This document shows positions 32,169 through 43,914 of a DNA stretch of 64,000 bases, one piece after another. The first letter of the stretch is position 1. Each line of letters begins with the position of its first letter. The translations under genes were made by a program, and so were the position numbers. The notes under the pieces were generated by a model. The model saw only the letters and a program-made list of their open reading frames with translations, was not told the DNA's origin and did not search any database. Source of the DNA: Tricholomella constricta (taxonomy: Eukaryota; Basidiomycota; Agaricomycetes; Agaricales; Lyophyllaceae). The stretch lies in contig JAACJP010000003.1 in NCBI GenBank assembly GCA_013368375.1, forward strand, positions 1,798,001 to 1,862,000, written 5' to 3'.

Positions 32169-33653
32169 ATGATGACTGCAACCGATTTAACCTTCTCCGA
32201 TGGAAATGTCCGGTATTGCGCTGCAGAAACGACTATAGTGGTCCATCGAGGACTCTTTAGTCTGTACTCCCCTGTCCTTCAAAGGATTTGGGATGCTCGC
32301 CCGAATAAGACCTTCTCAGGAGTCTATACCATACAGTTGAATGACAGGCCAAGAGACCTTCTTCTGTTCGCGAAATCGATATACAACATTGATAGGTGAG
32401 CATCATATGATGATATTGGCTCTCGCCTCATTTTTAATACAGAGAGAGTCACCCTGAGGTTGACGCTATTGACTCTCTTTTGCGCATGGGCCTCAAGTAT
32501 GGACATGATACCTTATTCAAGGGCATGTCTGAGCGTATATATCATGACTTTCCCTGTACTTTGCGCTTATGGGAAACAAACACTGCCCTAGGCTGCCGTG
32601 TCCCTTTCCATCCCGGCCTTGAATTTGAACTCATCCGTGTCGCATACGAGCATGGTCTATATATGGCTCTGCCTTCGCTCTATTACTCGGCATGTGAATC
32701 TTACACCATTGTGAGTCCTAACCTGTACTTTTACCCTCACTATGATTGACAAGTTTGCAGAATGAAATGATGTCCGGTTTACCTCTGTTAGGACCTGATG
32801 TAGCACGCTGGTTACGGAGTTATTCCGGGACCACCGAGGCGGACAGGCCTGATGTTGTCGAGGAAGACGAGCTCCGAAGGGTTGTTCGGAGGTCGTGAGC
32901 ATCGACAAGGACGTTCGCAAGAGCTTGTTCGAACGAATGAAGCTTAAGCGATACGAGAGTGAAGCAGAATAGATTCGAGAAAGTGAGAGAGAACAAGAAC
33001 GAGAACAGAGACTAGTCGTAACAATTGGTAATATCGAGGTAAAGAGTCCAACCGAGAAGTGGTGCCATATATATACAGTGGTCGTGCGTGGGAAAACGTA
33101 GTGGATGTGAGTTTTAGGGGTGGTCGTTAGGGGCGGTCGTGACAACCTCGAGACAACAGCGATCTAACCGTCTTCCCCACACGCAAAGAAAAGAAAACGG
33201 TGGCAACAGCTAATCATCGTTTTTGGCGCTGGAGAGAACAATACTATCTGTCGTGGACGCTTGAGCCCAGCATTCCAAACAGGCGTTGTGCTTCTCCTGC
33301 CATCTGCACAGCTTATCGAGATAAAACCAGAAAGTTTAACGAAAATCAACCTCCGACGGCAATTGCTTTAACAGCTTGGGAGCCTGCCACCAACAATAAC
33401 CAATGTGCTGAATGCGAGCACAGAGCCGAGATCTTACACACAGCAGCCCGCCGCCGATTGTGGCATGACTTGCCTTCTTTTTTCGATTTGGGTTCCTGGG
33501 ACAGCCTGATGAAGGAAGAATCGCTTCATGCAAGTCACACATGCTCCTTTTTTGTTCAGCCACTGATTTTTTCCTTAGTCTGGGGCTCATTGTGTCGTTG
33601 AGGCGGACTATTTAGGTGTCCTTGACTTCAAAAATACTTTATGTACCCAGTGA
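32169..33653 (+). pseudogene. BTB/POZ-like paralog interrupted by a solo LTR
   Basis: Exons 32169-32395 and 32443-32710 and the start of exon 3 (32761-32796) parallel the preceding gene (FSDGNVRYCAAETTIVVH; LRMGLKYGHDTL). A solo LTR then interrupts exon 3. The frame resumes at 33145-33148 with GPRDNSDL and continues through CAECEHRAEILH and LWHDLPSFFDLGSWDSL. The final intron, if used, would start GCAAGT near 33530, and a last exon could end at TGA near 33653. Removing the LTR and one copy of the ACCT repeat restores the frame exactly. Confidence 0.7.
32797..33144 (-). mobile_element. Solo LTR inside BTB paralog
   Basis: On the minus strand the insert runs TGTCACGACCGCC to CAGCGTGCTACA with a TATATATGG box. 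It is flanked by ACCT on both sides (32793-32796 and 33145-33148). Two extra bases on the left make the usual 5-bp duplication imperfect. No internal genes remain, so this looks like an LTR left by recombination. Confidence 0.65.
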
Positions 33654-34165
33654 AAATTGTTTACATGGCGTCAGTAAGGCGGACTCCTTAAATGTCCTTC
33701 ACATCGATAGTACTTGATGCATCAAATGGAGGTTGTTCATGAAGATCTCCAATGTTGATCATGCACACTCTCGTACATGTCTAGTTGCGAAGTAGCGGGC
33801 TTTGCAGTCGTCAGAGCGCCCTTCCGGTGTTATGCAAAAAACACGTTAATTAGAGGGTAAACGCGACGCGCCGGCAATGTTTACACTTGTTTATTAGGCC
33901 ATCGTAAAGGTATTCAAGTTGACCTTTAGTATTCGGATACAGAGCCCCCTGCACCCCAAATAAGCACGGGATAGGTGCAGTTTCTCATTTTATTTGTAAC
34001 TAACAAAAAAGAATCCAGGAATTCGGGGTATGAACAAGGGGTAAGCAAGAAATAAAAATGGAACACGATGTTATATTTTGGCTTTTGGACCAGCCATAGC
34101 CCCCCCCCCCCCCTCCCCCTCTCTAAATTAGCAAAGGACTTCTATCTTTGCTGGGCCTCAACAAT
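33654..34165. other. Intergenic
   Basis: No supported gene. It contains a homopolymeric C run near 34100-34113. Confidence 0.6.
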
Positions 34166-37100
34166 TTAAACATAACGACGTCGTTTACGACGGCTTCCCA
34201 CCCTCAATCCAGCATTTTTGCGGCACTCATCATCACAAAACCAGTCATCAGTGGGTCGTTCAATCAGACCACGGCATCTTAGATGGTACTATAGCGCAAA
34301 TTGTAAATCAATAGTGCAGTGAGATCTTGAACAGTGAGAACGAACCTTGAGACCACAGCCCGGCTCATGGCAGGACAACATATCATCTGCTTGGATCTCG
34401 CTCTCGCAACCTTCGTCATTACAGGTGAAGATTCCTTCGTTCGGTGCCACGGTAATTAGGTTTTTCCTTCTGCGACGGCTTGACCGTGCTGATGTTGCAT
34501 CATCTTGAGCAGACTCGAGTGTGGCGCTGGGTTCTGCGTGCTCCGATTTGTCGACTACTGGCACTTCAATGTCTATCAAGTCTTTAGAAAGGAATATATA
34601 ATTGAGAGCTCAGAGAGTTCATACCTTCCGTTTGTACCGGCTCAGCCTCATTACTGGGCTCCTCGTCCTGAGTTGTATTCAGATCAACTTCGTCATTGCC
34701 ACTTGCCTGCGCATCAAGCTCTGCAAGTTCAGATTCGGATACAAATTCGTCGTTGCTTTCATTTGTGTCAAAACGAGTTAGAACATAGTCAACAAATAAT
34801 AAAGCAGAATAGACATACCATAATGTCATCAATGTACTGTGCTCTTCGGAAATTACGAGCGCAGCTTTCGGTCGTCCCCGTTTACCTGTTCGACGTCTCA
34901 GAAGATCACCTTTGAGGAGGACCAACTCTGTGGTGTCTATCTCGTAGAGAGCTTTATGTAGATCAGGATTAGCCATTGGATGCTGCTGAACAAGATGAGC
35001 TCGTAGATTGTATTTCCATACTGCCGGTAATGGGCTGGGGCAGAAGGGGCAGCGAATAGGATGATTGGTGCAGGGAGATGTCTGAGAGAACTCAGCTGCC
35101 GTTTTGAGCGAGAACTTGAGTAGACGAGGGCAGCGAGACTTATCCATATCAACGGAAATGATCTTGCCGCGGGACACAAGATAAATCTGGCAGTCGCTAC
35201 GCAAGCATAAGCCACATGGAGATAAGGCATCTTTGTAGCGTGGATCATGCAGAATATGAGCACTCATGTGCTTGATGAGATCGGGAGCACCAATCGCCTC
35301 TAAACTGAAGCCAGGACAGTGCCTGCAGGTATTTTGTGCCTCCTCCTGGCTCAAAAGACTTGTAGCAGAGTCTGTTTCGCATATGAAACATGCACCTGAA
35401 TTACTGTGTGTCAGCCTATGGGGAGAATTAAAATTCAATAATCAGACGTGCCTTCTTGGGAGCGGTAAGGATATGTGTCGGTTGGAGTGATGTCCGGTAG
35501 GCGTCGAGGATCATGCCTAAATTTCTCGTACATCATGGCGGCAAGTCCGCGGAGCTCTGACGTGCGAAAGACAAATGTATCAGAACCACCAATTGTGCGG
35601 GGTTGGAGATCTGGATTTATGAGCCCAACGAGAGCACCATCCGCTCGAAACACAGCCTTGGCCTCATATGTCCCATCCCATTCCCAGTCTGGTCCAGTTG
35701 GCTGATGTGCAGCATCGCGAGATCGTAGTTTCATGATCTGACCGTGAAATTGTACGCCGGGCTCGTGAATGAGATGTGTCGCCAATGATTGGACAAATAC
35801 TGCGTTGACACGAATAGAAAGAACTTGGAACACTGCAAGGAACACCTTTCCACCTGAACGAACTAGAATGAGCGCCGGATCCTCAACCTCCAATTGATCC
35901 TGAGTCTCAGGTTCACAGGAATCACCAGACAGCTGTTGGGCCCCGGCGAGCTCATTGTACTGAGAGTAGCCGCGCACCCGCTTCAAACGGTCCTTGGATT
36001 CAGATACAGACAGTGGACCAGAGTATAGGCGGAGGACGCTCGCCTTATGAATCTTTTTTGTATTTTCGCTTCCATCGTTCAGCGAGACCCAGGCAGAATG
36101 CCTGATGGTAGTTGAAGTCTGTGCAGTGGCATCAGTCTCACCAGCAAGGTCATCGAAGTCTGGCGCATATTCTCCAAATGGTGTGTTGGCATGAGGTGAA
36201 GTAGAAACATGTGAGATGGCTCCCGAAGTTTGGTTCGACGGCTCGGGCGGAGAAAGATCTCCATTGAGGACGCTGTGACCCGTATTGAACGCGGGCAGTG
36301 GTGGGGGGGTGATAGTAGCAGACATGGATGGAGCGGCAACTCTAGGGGTCTCCAGAACGCCCTGGTGAATTGCCGACTCAAATCCTGCTTCTACATCTGC
36401 AATGACGGGCTCACCACGCTCTTCATCTGTTTCCTCCCGCTCTCCTGCTGAGAGCCCATCAATGAGAACCATCTGATTACATCCAAAGGGAGACAGGATG
36501 TCAAAGCCCCCTTTCCGCTCCATATTGTCGAAAGGTGGTTTGATTTTAGCAGTGGCAAGCTCGTCCTCCGCGAGCTGGCGGCCACGCTGCCAACAACTAA
36601 GAAGAACAACATTCTTCACCTCGAGGTTGCCAGTACACGACTTGGGGTTGATGTGGTCATACTTCGATGAGATATCATCAGGTCCGCTTGGAAGAGGCTT
36701 GACTTTGAGACGGCGAGAATCGCCTCCCCACTCAGGCCGCTCTTCAAGGATTTTAGTACACTGCACAGCGCCGTCGATACGATTTGTGACCTGGAGTGCA
36801 TCTGCATTTGTGTCATTACCGATCATGGTGCGGACGATGCCAAAGACCTTCTCGAGACCGTCTGTCCCAAGGAGAATAATCCAGAACGAGCCATCGGGGT
36901 TGTCGACTTGCGTTTTTGCCACGCAGAAGTAGATATTCTTGATCATTGACATGACATCGAAATAGAGCTGGACTGGAATGAATTCCCCTTTGTCCTTGTG
37001 GTAGAGTGCGAGTATGAGGTGGGCTGCAGTACTCAGCTGTGAGAGCTGCTCATCGAGTGAAAGGGTGGTGTTTAAATAAGGCTGAAGGAGATTGAAATAC

Positions 37101-38560
37101 ACGCGCCCCAGGAGCTGCAAGACACGACGAGTGGATCGTGCAGTTGGAGAATCACCTTCATTGCATTGTGGAAGGCATACGATCGCATAGAGCAGCTTGA
37201 TCATGAGAACGACATCTTGCTTGTCATTCGGAGCAAGGAGACTGTCCGCGGTCACGACGTCCAGAGAATTCTTTATAAGATGAGACTTGAGGATGGATGC
37301 GCTGACAGCCGTTCCGTCTAAGAGGAACCCTTTGATACGAAGCAGGGTGTTGCGGAAGCGCTTTAGAACATGTTTCCAATCGAAATCAGCGGTCAGGTCG
37401 TCGTCGCCACAGATCAAGTTGAAAAACACGAGAGGTGCAAGAGTGGGATATATGGAGCATGTTGAATGCAGTCTCTGATGCAGCGCAAGCGATATGAGGG
37501 CACGACGGCGGCGAGAATCCCCATCTGAACTAATGCAGTACAGGCGGCGCCTCTCTACCAGCTGAGATTCCTTTAATGAGTCGCTTGAGGCGCGCAACAA
37601 ATCCTCCTGTGCGCCTACAGACTCACGCTTACAGCTCCCAGATATGACAAATGGTCTTGCCGTGTACTCTGTGGAGATATTGCTGAGTATAGAACCGGCA
37701 ATGACCGTGGCCTGCACATTACATCCTAAGTCCCGGTCTTGAATTTTCAGGAGAAAGGAACACTTGCCTCGCTTGCGAGATGAACTCGTTTCCGGTGCAA
37801 GGAGTCAAGAACCTGGTCTGGTTGAGCAATGGTGCGAAATTCCAGTACACAGTGATGACCATGCTCGCGGCAAACACCTAAAATCATATTCGAACGGGGA
37901 TCCCATCGCAGGCGCTCCTGTATCTTGATCTCGTCGACCTGTATTGACATGCCGATTATCGCTCGTCCATTGGATCCACCAGACGGGGGATAGCAGATAG
38001 TCAGATTCTCCTTCATCTCGAGTGCTGTTGGAACCCCAGCGGATGATCGCAGGGGAACAGACACTATGTTGCGCTTGGTGGCATCAATAGAAGGGATACC
38101 AAGTGAACGCTGGGCTATGTTGGCCGCTGCGCGACCACCAAGTTTGTAAATCAGAAATGCTCGCTGAAAGTCGGACCTCTGGTATCCCTGGGGCTGGTAT
38201 GCGCGGCGCGCAGCGCGGTCAACTTTCTCGAGCATTGAAAAAATACTGCGACCCCGCCGCTGCTCGACAGCCATAAGGTGGCGAATCCGGGGAATGTCTT
38301 CATTTCCAATAGACATTGCGAGCCTCTTCCAGGCGTCAATGTGGCTGTTCCTCCTGGATATCTTCTGTGAGAGGTTCAGAGACATCAACTTGAGGCGGTT
38401 GTTCTCTCCTGTCTTCCGCTCGAGAGATGCTAGCATCTGAGCTGGCGTAAGGTACGCCCATGGTGTTTTCTCGTGAGCTCCGTCGAGGTTGCGGTGCCTT
38501 ATACCCATGACAATGTTGTGGTTATCGAGGTTTGAGCAATGCGAGCAAGGTCGCCCCACA
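34166..38560 (-). pseudogene. P-element/THAP9-like transposase homolog with zinc fingers and PHD finger, 5' end cut off
   Basis: Minus-strand exons join through short introns (about 37708-37745, 35413-35444, 34570-34620 and 34289-34345 among them). The first exon has Cys-rich CSHCSN, then a helical region and VDEIKIQERLRWDP. The second has CISSDGDSRRR, DWKHVLKRFRN and GTDGLEKVFGIVR. These resemble the DDE landmarks of P-element/THAP9 transposases (first Asp near DE..L.WD, D..H..K..RN, and the Glu in DGLE..F). C-terminal parts hold C2H2-like fingers, an AT-hook-like GKRGRPK and a PHD finger (FTCNDEGC, then YHLRCRGL and DDWFCDDEC), ending at 34166. The 5' end is removed by LTR element B. Confidence 0.65.
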
Positions 38561-38877
38561 CCAACACTGTTAGGGGAACTCCCTTTCGCGCCCTCCGACG
38601 CTCACCAATCGTCCCCCCGCTCATGCGATCGCTCCCCCGACCGTTCGCGATCCCGACCCCTGACGCTCCGACCCAAGCGTCGGTGTATATACTTACACAC
38701 TTCCTGTCGTTCCCATCTCTCCCTGCGCGCGCCCGACGCCGATCCCGACCACCCGACATCCCGACGTCGGCTGTCCCAACTCGTGCCCGTACCCTGAGCC
38801 ACGAGGATCGGACAGCGTCGGGAACGTGTCCATACACGCGCCGCAGACCATTCCTTGATTATTATGTACAGTACTCG

Positions 38878-38884
38878 TATATAG
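38878..38884 (+). promoter_or_regulatory. Element B TATA box
   Basis: TATATAG lies 31 bp upstream of TTAGTCTATTCT (38909), the predicted transcript start. The start is supported by its exact complementarity to the primer site just inside the LTR. Confidence 0.6.
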
Positions 38885-38908
38885 TCGGCCCACTGGCATT
38901 GGGGATCC

Positions 38909-38920
38909 TTAGTCTATTCT
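38909..38920 (+). promoter_or_regulatory. Predicted R start and self-primer
   Basis: TTAGTCTATTCT is the exact complement of 39039-39050. In Tf1/sushi-type elements the 5' end of the RNA folds back onto such a site and primes minus-strand synthesis instead of a tRNA. Confidence 0.6.
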
Positions 38921-38941
38921 CTTCGGATTCCCCTCTGCCAG

Positions 38942-39001
38942 GTAAGCCCCTCTTTACATTCCTCACTGTACTTAATATAACTTCGGATTCCCCTCTGCCA
39001 G
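38942..39001 (+). other. Candidate leader intron between 21-nt direct repeats
   Basis: CTTCGGATTCCCCTCTGCCAG occurs at 38921-38941 and again at 38981-39001. The first copy is followed by GTAAGC (splice donor), and the second ends in CTCTGCCAG (acceptor) after a TTAATATAAC branch-like sequence, giving a 60-bp potential intron. Element D keeps the same layout with a 61-bp period. Confidence 0.45.
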
Positions 39002-39038
39002 CACGACTCAGCTCTGCTCATGAGGTCGCCCTAACAGC

Positions 39039-39050
39039 AGAATAGACTAA
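39039..39050 (+). promoter_or_regulatory. Element B primer-binding site (self-priming type)
   Basis: AGAATAGACTAA lies two bases inside the LTR end and pairs perfectly over 12 nt with the predicted RNA 5' end. There is no TGG tRNA-type site. Confidence 0.65.
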
Positions 39051-39164
39051 ACCTAAGACCCGGCGAGGCCGACCGATCAAGCTTCCGCGTCGAAACACGT
39101 GTCTGCTACACGCAACCCGTCCAACACGCGCCCGCTCCGATCATCGCCCCAGCCCCGTCTTGAG

Positions 39165-40382
39165 ATGTCCGAATTCGGTGATTTTGACACGCCATCGTCT
39201 CCCCCTGCGCTTACGCCAGAAGAGCGACTGGCAAGCCTCGAAACCACGATATCGGCTCTCTCCCACACCCAAACCTCCAACTCGGCCACCCTGGACCGCA
39301 TCTCCTCTCTTTTAGATACCCTCATTTTGGGGAACCCCTCCGCTGCCTCCCCAGCAGCATCTACGACCCCCGCGACGCCGGCGCAACCCTCGCCGACGTC
39401 TCCCCCTCCGCGATCAGGATCGCACATTCGGCCGTCGCCTCCTCCCACCTACGATGGCGCACGATCGGGCGGACGTGCCTTCTGGAATGCGTGTCAGCTC
39501 TACTTCTCGCTGACCACCGGGCAGTTCACCGACGACCACGCCCGAATTAGCTGGGTGTTGTCGTTCATGCAACACGGTCGCGCTGCTGACTTCGTCGGTC
39601 GCGTCTTTCAGTGCGGGTCGGTGAAGCGCGCGTTCCCGACCTGGGACGACTTCGTATCGAACTTCGAGAAGGAGTTCTTCCTGTTTGACAAGGTCGCCGA
39701 CGCCGCGCTCATCCTCGAGTCGACGGCGTATTTCCAGAACGGGCGCACCATCGACGAGTACATAGACTCGTTCAAGGCCCTGTGGGTCAAGGCCGACTAC
39801 CCGGATGGTCGCCACCTGGTCCTCAAGTTCCGGCGGGGCATGGACCCGAAGCTTTCGAAGCGACTCGGAAGCATCACCACGGGTCGGCCCAACGACTCCA
39901 AGATCGAGGACTGGCTAGCGATCGCCCGCTCCCAGGACTTCATCATGAGGACTGAGGAGGACTTCCACCGTCGGACACCTCCGACCATCCCGTCGGCTAG
40001 TCGCCCGACCGCCCTCGTCCCCGTGCACCCAGTCGCGCCCGCTCTCCACTGGCGACCTTCTGCGCAACCAGTTGCTCCTGCTCGTGTGTCGGCTCCGACG
40101 CATGTCGCGCATGCCCCCCGAGCGCCAGCTCTTTCTCCCGGTGTCCCTATGGACATTGATCGATTCACCGGTCGCCCTGTTCGCGACGACAAGTGCCGTC
40201 GGTGCAAACAACCGGGGCACTTCTGGCCTGACTGTCCATTGCGCTTCGACGTGCGCCACATCATGCCGGAGGAACTGGATGAGCTGATCATGCAGCTACT
40301 GGCACGCAAGGATGCGATCCCGGCTGACCCGACTCCCGAGTCGGCCGACCCGACCGCCTTGGCCACGGAAGAGGATTTTTAG
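39165..40382 (+). CDS. Element B Gag
   Basis: The first ATG in frame (MSEFGDFDTP) opens a 405-residue ORF. It contains a retrotransposon gag domain (FWNACQLYFSLTTGQF through LKFRRGMDPKL) and a CCHC knuckle CRRCKQPGHFWPDC near the C-terminus. It ends at TAG 40380-40382, directly preceded by a shift-prone heptamer. Pol lies in the -1 frame. Confidence 0.85.
   Translation: MSEFGDFDTPSSPPALTPEERLASLETTISALSHTQTSNSATLDRISSLLDTLILGNPSAASPAASTTPATPAQPSPTSPPPRSGSHIRPSPPPTYDGARSGGRAFWNACQLYFSLTTGQFTDDHARISWVLSFMQHGRAADFVGRVFQCGSVKRAFPTWDDFVSNFEKEFFLFDKVADAALILESTAYFQNGRTIDEYIDSFKALWVKADYPDGRHLVLKFRRGMDPKLSKRLGSITTGRPNDSKIEDWLAIARSQDFIMRTEEDFHRRTPPTIPSASRPTALVPVHPVAPALHWRPSAQPVAPARVSAPTHVAHAPRAPALSPGVPMDIDRFTGRPVRDDKCRRCKQPGHFWPDCPLRFDVRHIMPEELDELIMQLLARKDAIPADPTPESADPTALATEEDF
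40373..40379 (+). other. Candidate -1 frameshift heptamer (B)
   Basis: G GAT TTT in the zero frame immediately precedes the gag stop TAG. A -1 shift enters the pol frame with no intervening stop. Element D has the closer consensus G GGT TTT at the same place. Confidence 0.45.
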
Positions 40383-40393
40383 TCGCACAACGG

Positions 40394-43300
40394 GTGAAAA
40401 GTACGCCCCCGTTGTCTAGTCGTAATCGGTTCGCCCCCCTATCTGTAGAGTACCCCAATATACTTAATATTGCTGCTACTTCTACGGGTGAACCAATCGA
40501 CGAAGACGTACAATCCTCCCCTGACCAATCGCCATCTCCGTCGGTCGCTCCGACCAAGCCGACCGCACCGTCGCGTCGCGGACTACCACGCTGGGAAAAA
40601 CGACTACCCCGTCGCTTCGTGATCGCCGCCTCCCCCGACTCCTTATCCCTGTCGCTCAAGGTCGAGCTTGAGACCACCGACACCCAGGAGACGCACTCGC
40701 TCTCTGCCCTCGTTGACAGCGGAGCCACTGGATGCTTCATTAACACCGCCTTTGTTGAGAAGCACAAACTGAAGACCCGACCGTTAAACCGCCCTACACT
40801 AGCCTATAACGTCGATGGAACCCCTAACCAAGCGGGCACCATCGGATATGTTGTAGACGCGGTTCTACGCTATGACGGTCACTCCGAACGGGTGCTGTTC
40901 GCAGTCGCAGGCATCGGGAAGCAGGATCTCATCCTCGGATTCACCTGGCTTCGAGACCACAACCCCGACATTGATTGGGCGACGAAGAGGGTGAAAATGA
41001 GTCGGGCGCCGTCGCGTTGCAACACCTGCAAGGTTGAGGCCAAGGAAGAGCGGCGCTCGCGCACCAAACTGCGAGCTGCCATTCGGGCCTGTCGGGCGGA
41101 AGGAATTCCGACCACAGAGCCGGATCTGCGTGCCCCGACCAGCCCCTACGTCGAGGACGACTCTGACACGGATGAATTCCTCCCCTACACCCCAGTCATG
41201 GAGGAACCCGATCCAGAGTCGGACGACTTCCTTGCGGAGACCTTCCTGAACGGCGACCGCATCTTTGCGACTGCGATCCACCCTCCTCCGACTGTGGCGC
41301 ACATCCGTGCCAGTCAAACGACATCGCAGCGACTCGCGGAAGCGCATGCCGCGAACTCTGTGCCCAAGTCGTTCCGCGACGCCGTTCCGACCCACCTCCA
41401 CGACTTTGAGGACGTTTTCTCCAAGGTCGCGTTTGACGAACTCCCCGATCGCAAACAGTGGGATCACGCGATTGAGTTGGAGCCGGGCGCTTCGCCGTCC
41501 GGCACCAAAGTCTACCCACTGTCGCCGGCGGAGCAAGTCGAGCTCGATGTGTTCCTCAAGGGTTCTCCAGAACCTCGAGTCGGGTCGGATCCGTCCGTCG
41601 AAGTCACCCATGGCTTCGCCAGTGTTCTTCATCAAGAAGAAGGATGGTGCGCTCCGGCTGGTGCAGGACTATCGGACACTCAACGCGCTTACGGTGAAGA
41701 ACCGGTACCCACTACCACTCATTAGCGAACTGGTGAACAACCTCCGCGGCGCGTGGTACTTCACCAAGCTGGACGTCCGATGGGGGTACAACAACGTTCG
41801 GATCAAGGAAGGCGACGAGTGGAAGGCAGCGTTTCGGACGAACCGCGGTCTCTTTGAGCCGCTCGTCATGTTCTTCGGCCTCACGAACAGCCCCGCCACA
41901 TTCCAGACCATGATGAATGACATCTTCCGCGATCTGATCGCCGAGGGTGTTGTTTGCGTGTACCTCGACGATATCTTGATTTACACCAAGACTCTCGAGG
42001 AACACCGTCGGGTCGCGCGACTCGTACTGGACCGACTCCGCGAACATAAGTTGTTCTTAAAACCCGAGAAATGCGAGTTCGAACAGACCAAGGTCGAGTA
42101 TCTTGGGCTGATCATCTCGCACGGGCAAGCGGAAATGGATCCGGTCAAGGTCGCTGGAGTGTCGGAGTGGCCGGCGCCGAGGAACAAGAAGGAGGTGCAA
42201 GCGTTCTTGGGCTTCACCAATTTCTACCGACGGTTCATCCAGGACTTCTCGCACCACGCCCGACCCCTGTTCGATCTGACGGGCAAGGACGTTGCCTGGC
42301 GCTGGGAAGCGTCGGAACAGTCGGCCTTTGACCTCCTGAAGTCTGCGATCACGTCGCGACCAGTGCTTGCATTCCCCGACGACGACCGACCGTACCGCAT
42401 CGAAGCTGATTCGTCTGACTTCGCGACGGGCGCGGTCCTGTCACAAGAGTCGCCATCTGATGGCAAGTGGCACCCGGTCGCGTTCTACTCGAAGAGCTTG
42501 AACGCAGTCGAGCGGAACTACGAGATCCACGACAAGGAGATGCTGGCGATCATCCGGTCTCTGGAGGAGTGGCGACATTTTGTGGAAGGCGCAAAGCACA
42601 AGGTAGAGATCTTGACCGACCACAAAAACCTTGAGTACTTCCTCACCGCGAAGAAACTCAATCAGCGGCAAGCCCGCTGGTCGCTCTACCTCGCCAACTT
42701 CGACTTCACCCTCCACCACCGTCCGGGACGCAGCATGGGCAAACCCCACGCCCTGTCGCGTCGCGCTGATCACGGCGACGGAAGTGGCGACAATGCCGAC
42801 ATCGTGTTCCTCAAACCCGAGTTCTTCGCGATCCGTGCGACCGAGGGTCTGGTACTGGTCGGAGAAGAAGACGATGTGCTGAAGGCGATTCGCAAGGGCA
42901 ATCGCGACGGCGCACAGGAGGACGCGGTCGCGAAAGCAGCGCAACTGGTCAAGGCATCCAAGATTGCCGGTCGCTCCCTACGCTTCGGCGAGTGGGGGGA
43001 GGAAGGCGGTCTGCTCACGTTCCGTGGACGGATGGATCTATGTCCCGAACGTTCCTGACCTTCGCCGATGCATTGTGGAACAACACCACGACTCCAAGAT
43101 CGCCGGTCACCCGGGTCGCTGGAAGACGTTAGAGCTGGTGTCGCGCAACTACTGGTGGCCTCAGATGTCGCGCTTTGTCGGTTCCTACACCAGCACCTGC
43201 GACATGTGCTTGCGCACGAAACCCCGCCGCCAACTCCCCGTCGGACAGCTGCAGCCGCTCCCAATCCCCGAAGGTCGCTGGAACGTCGTATCGGTGGACT

Positions 43301-43590
43301 TCATCACTGAGCTCCCTGAGTCCAACGGCCACGACGCGATCATGAACGTCGTGGATTCGGTCGGAAAGCGAGCGCACTTCATCGCATCGCACACGACCTG
43401 TTCGGCCTTGGGAGCTGCCAACCTCTACCGTCGTCACGTCTGGAAGCTGCACGGTCTCCCCGACGCATTCGTCTCCGATCGAGGTCCACAGTTCGTAGCC
43501 GAGTTCACGCGCGAGCTGTACCGACTCCTGCGTATCAAGCTGTCAGCTTCGACGGCGTACCACCCGCAGACCGACGGGCAGACTGAGCGC
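40394..43590 (+). pseudogene. Element B Pol (PR-RT-RH-IN), two frameshifts, 3' truncated
   Basis: Protease LVDSGATGCF and ILGFTWLRDHN lie in the first frame. A shift near 41565 leads to the RT (PVFFIKKKDGALRLV, VYLDDILIY), RNase H (EADSSDFATGA, LTDHKNLEYF) and the linker. A second shift near 43030 leads to the integrase HHCC (HHDSKIAGHPG, CDMCLRTKP) and DDE (SVDFITEL, SDRGPQF). The sequence ends in HPQTDGQTER at 43590, where element C begins. Comparison with intact Pol D shows where the frame changes. Confidence 0.88.
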
Positions 43591-43914
43591 TGTCAGTTCA
43601 CACCAAGCTTTATGAAAAAGTTCAGTGTCCAGGCTCAACCGGAAGCTATTATATGCGACGGGAAGGTCACCTGGTGTTCGTTGGGGAATCCTTCCAGATA
43701 CGATTACCTAGGAGTGGGTTAGTTTATTATCTGGTCTAGAGATGGGTGGTTAGTCAATTGTCTTTGTTGAAGAGATATATCTCAACAATGTTTAAGACAA
43801 TGAGCAGCTGTGGAGTAGATCGTTAGTGACAGTGATGAGGGTCGTAGATAGTCGTGATAGATGTCGTGGATAGTTGTGATAGATGTTGTGAATGTGTCGT
43901 TGAAGATACTACGT

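Larger units (their letters stand above)
38568..39036 (+). repeat. Element B 5' LTR
   Basis: This 469-bp LTR starts TGTTAGGGGAAC and ends GCCCTAACA, with complementary ends. It is homologous to the element D LTR at 58328-58824 but clearly diverged. It contains a TATA box, the start of R and a leader direct repeat. Confidence 0.88.
38568..43590 (+). mobile_element. Ty3/gypsy chromovirus 'B', truncated by insertion of element C
   Basis: It comprises a 5' LTR (38568-39036), self-primer site, gag and pol up to the integrase DDE region, where element C starts. The left flank is AACAC (38563-38567); the partner duplication and 3' LTR would lie beyond the window. Pol carries two frameshifts relative to the intact relative D. 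It is inserted into the P-like transposase gene. Confidence 0.9.
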
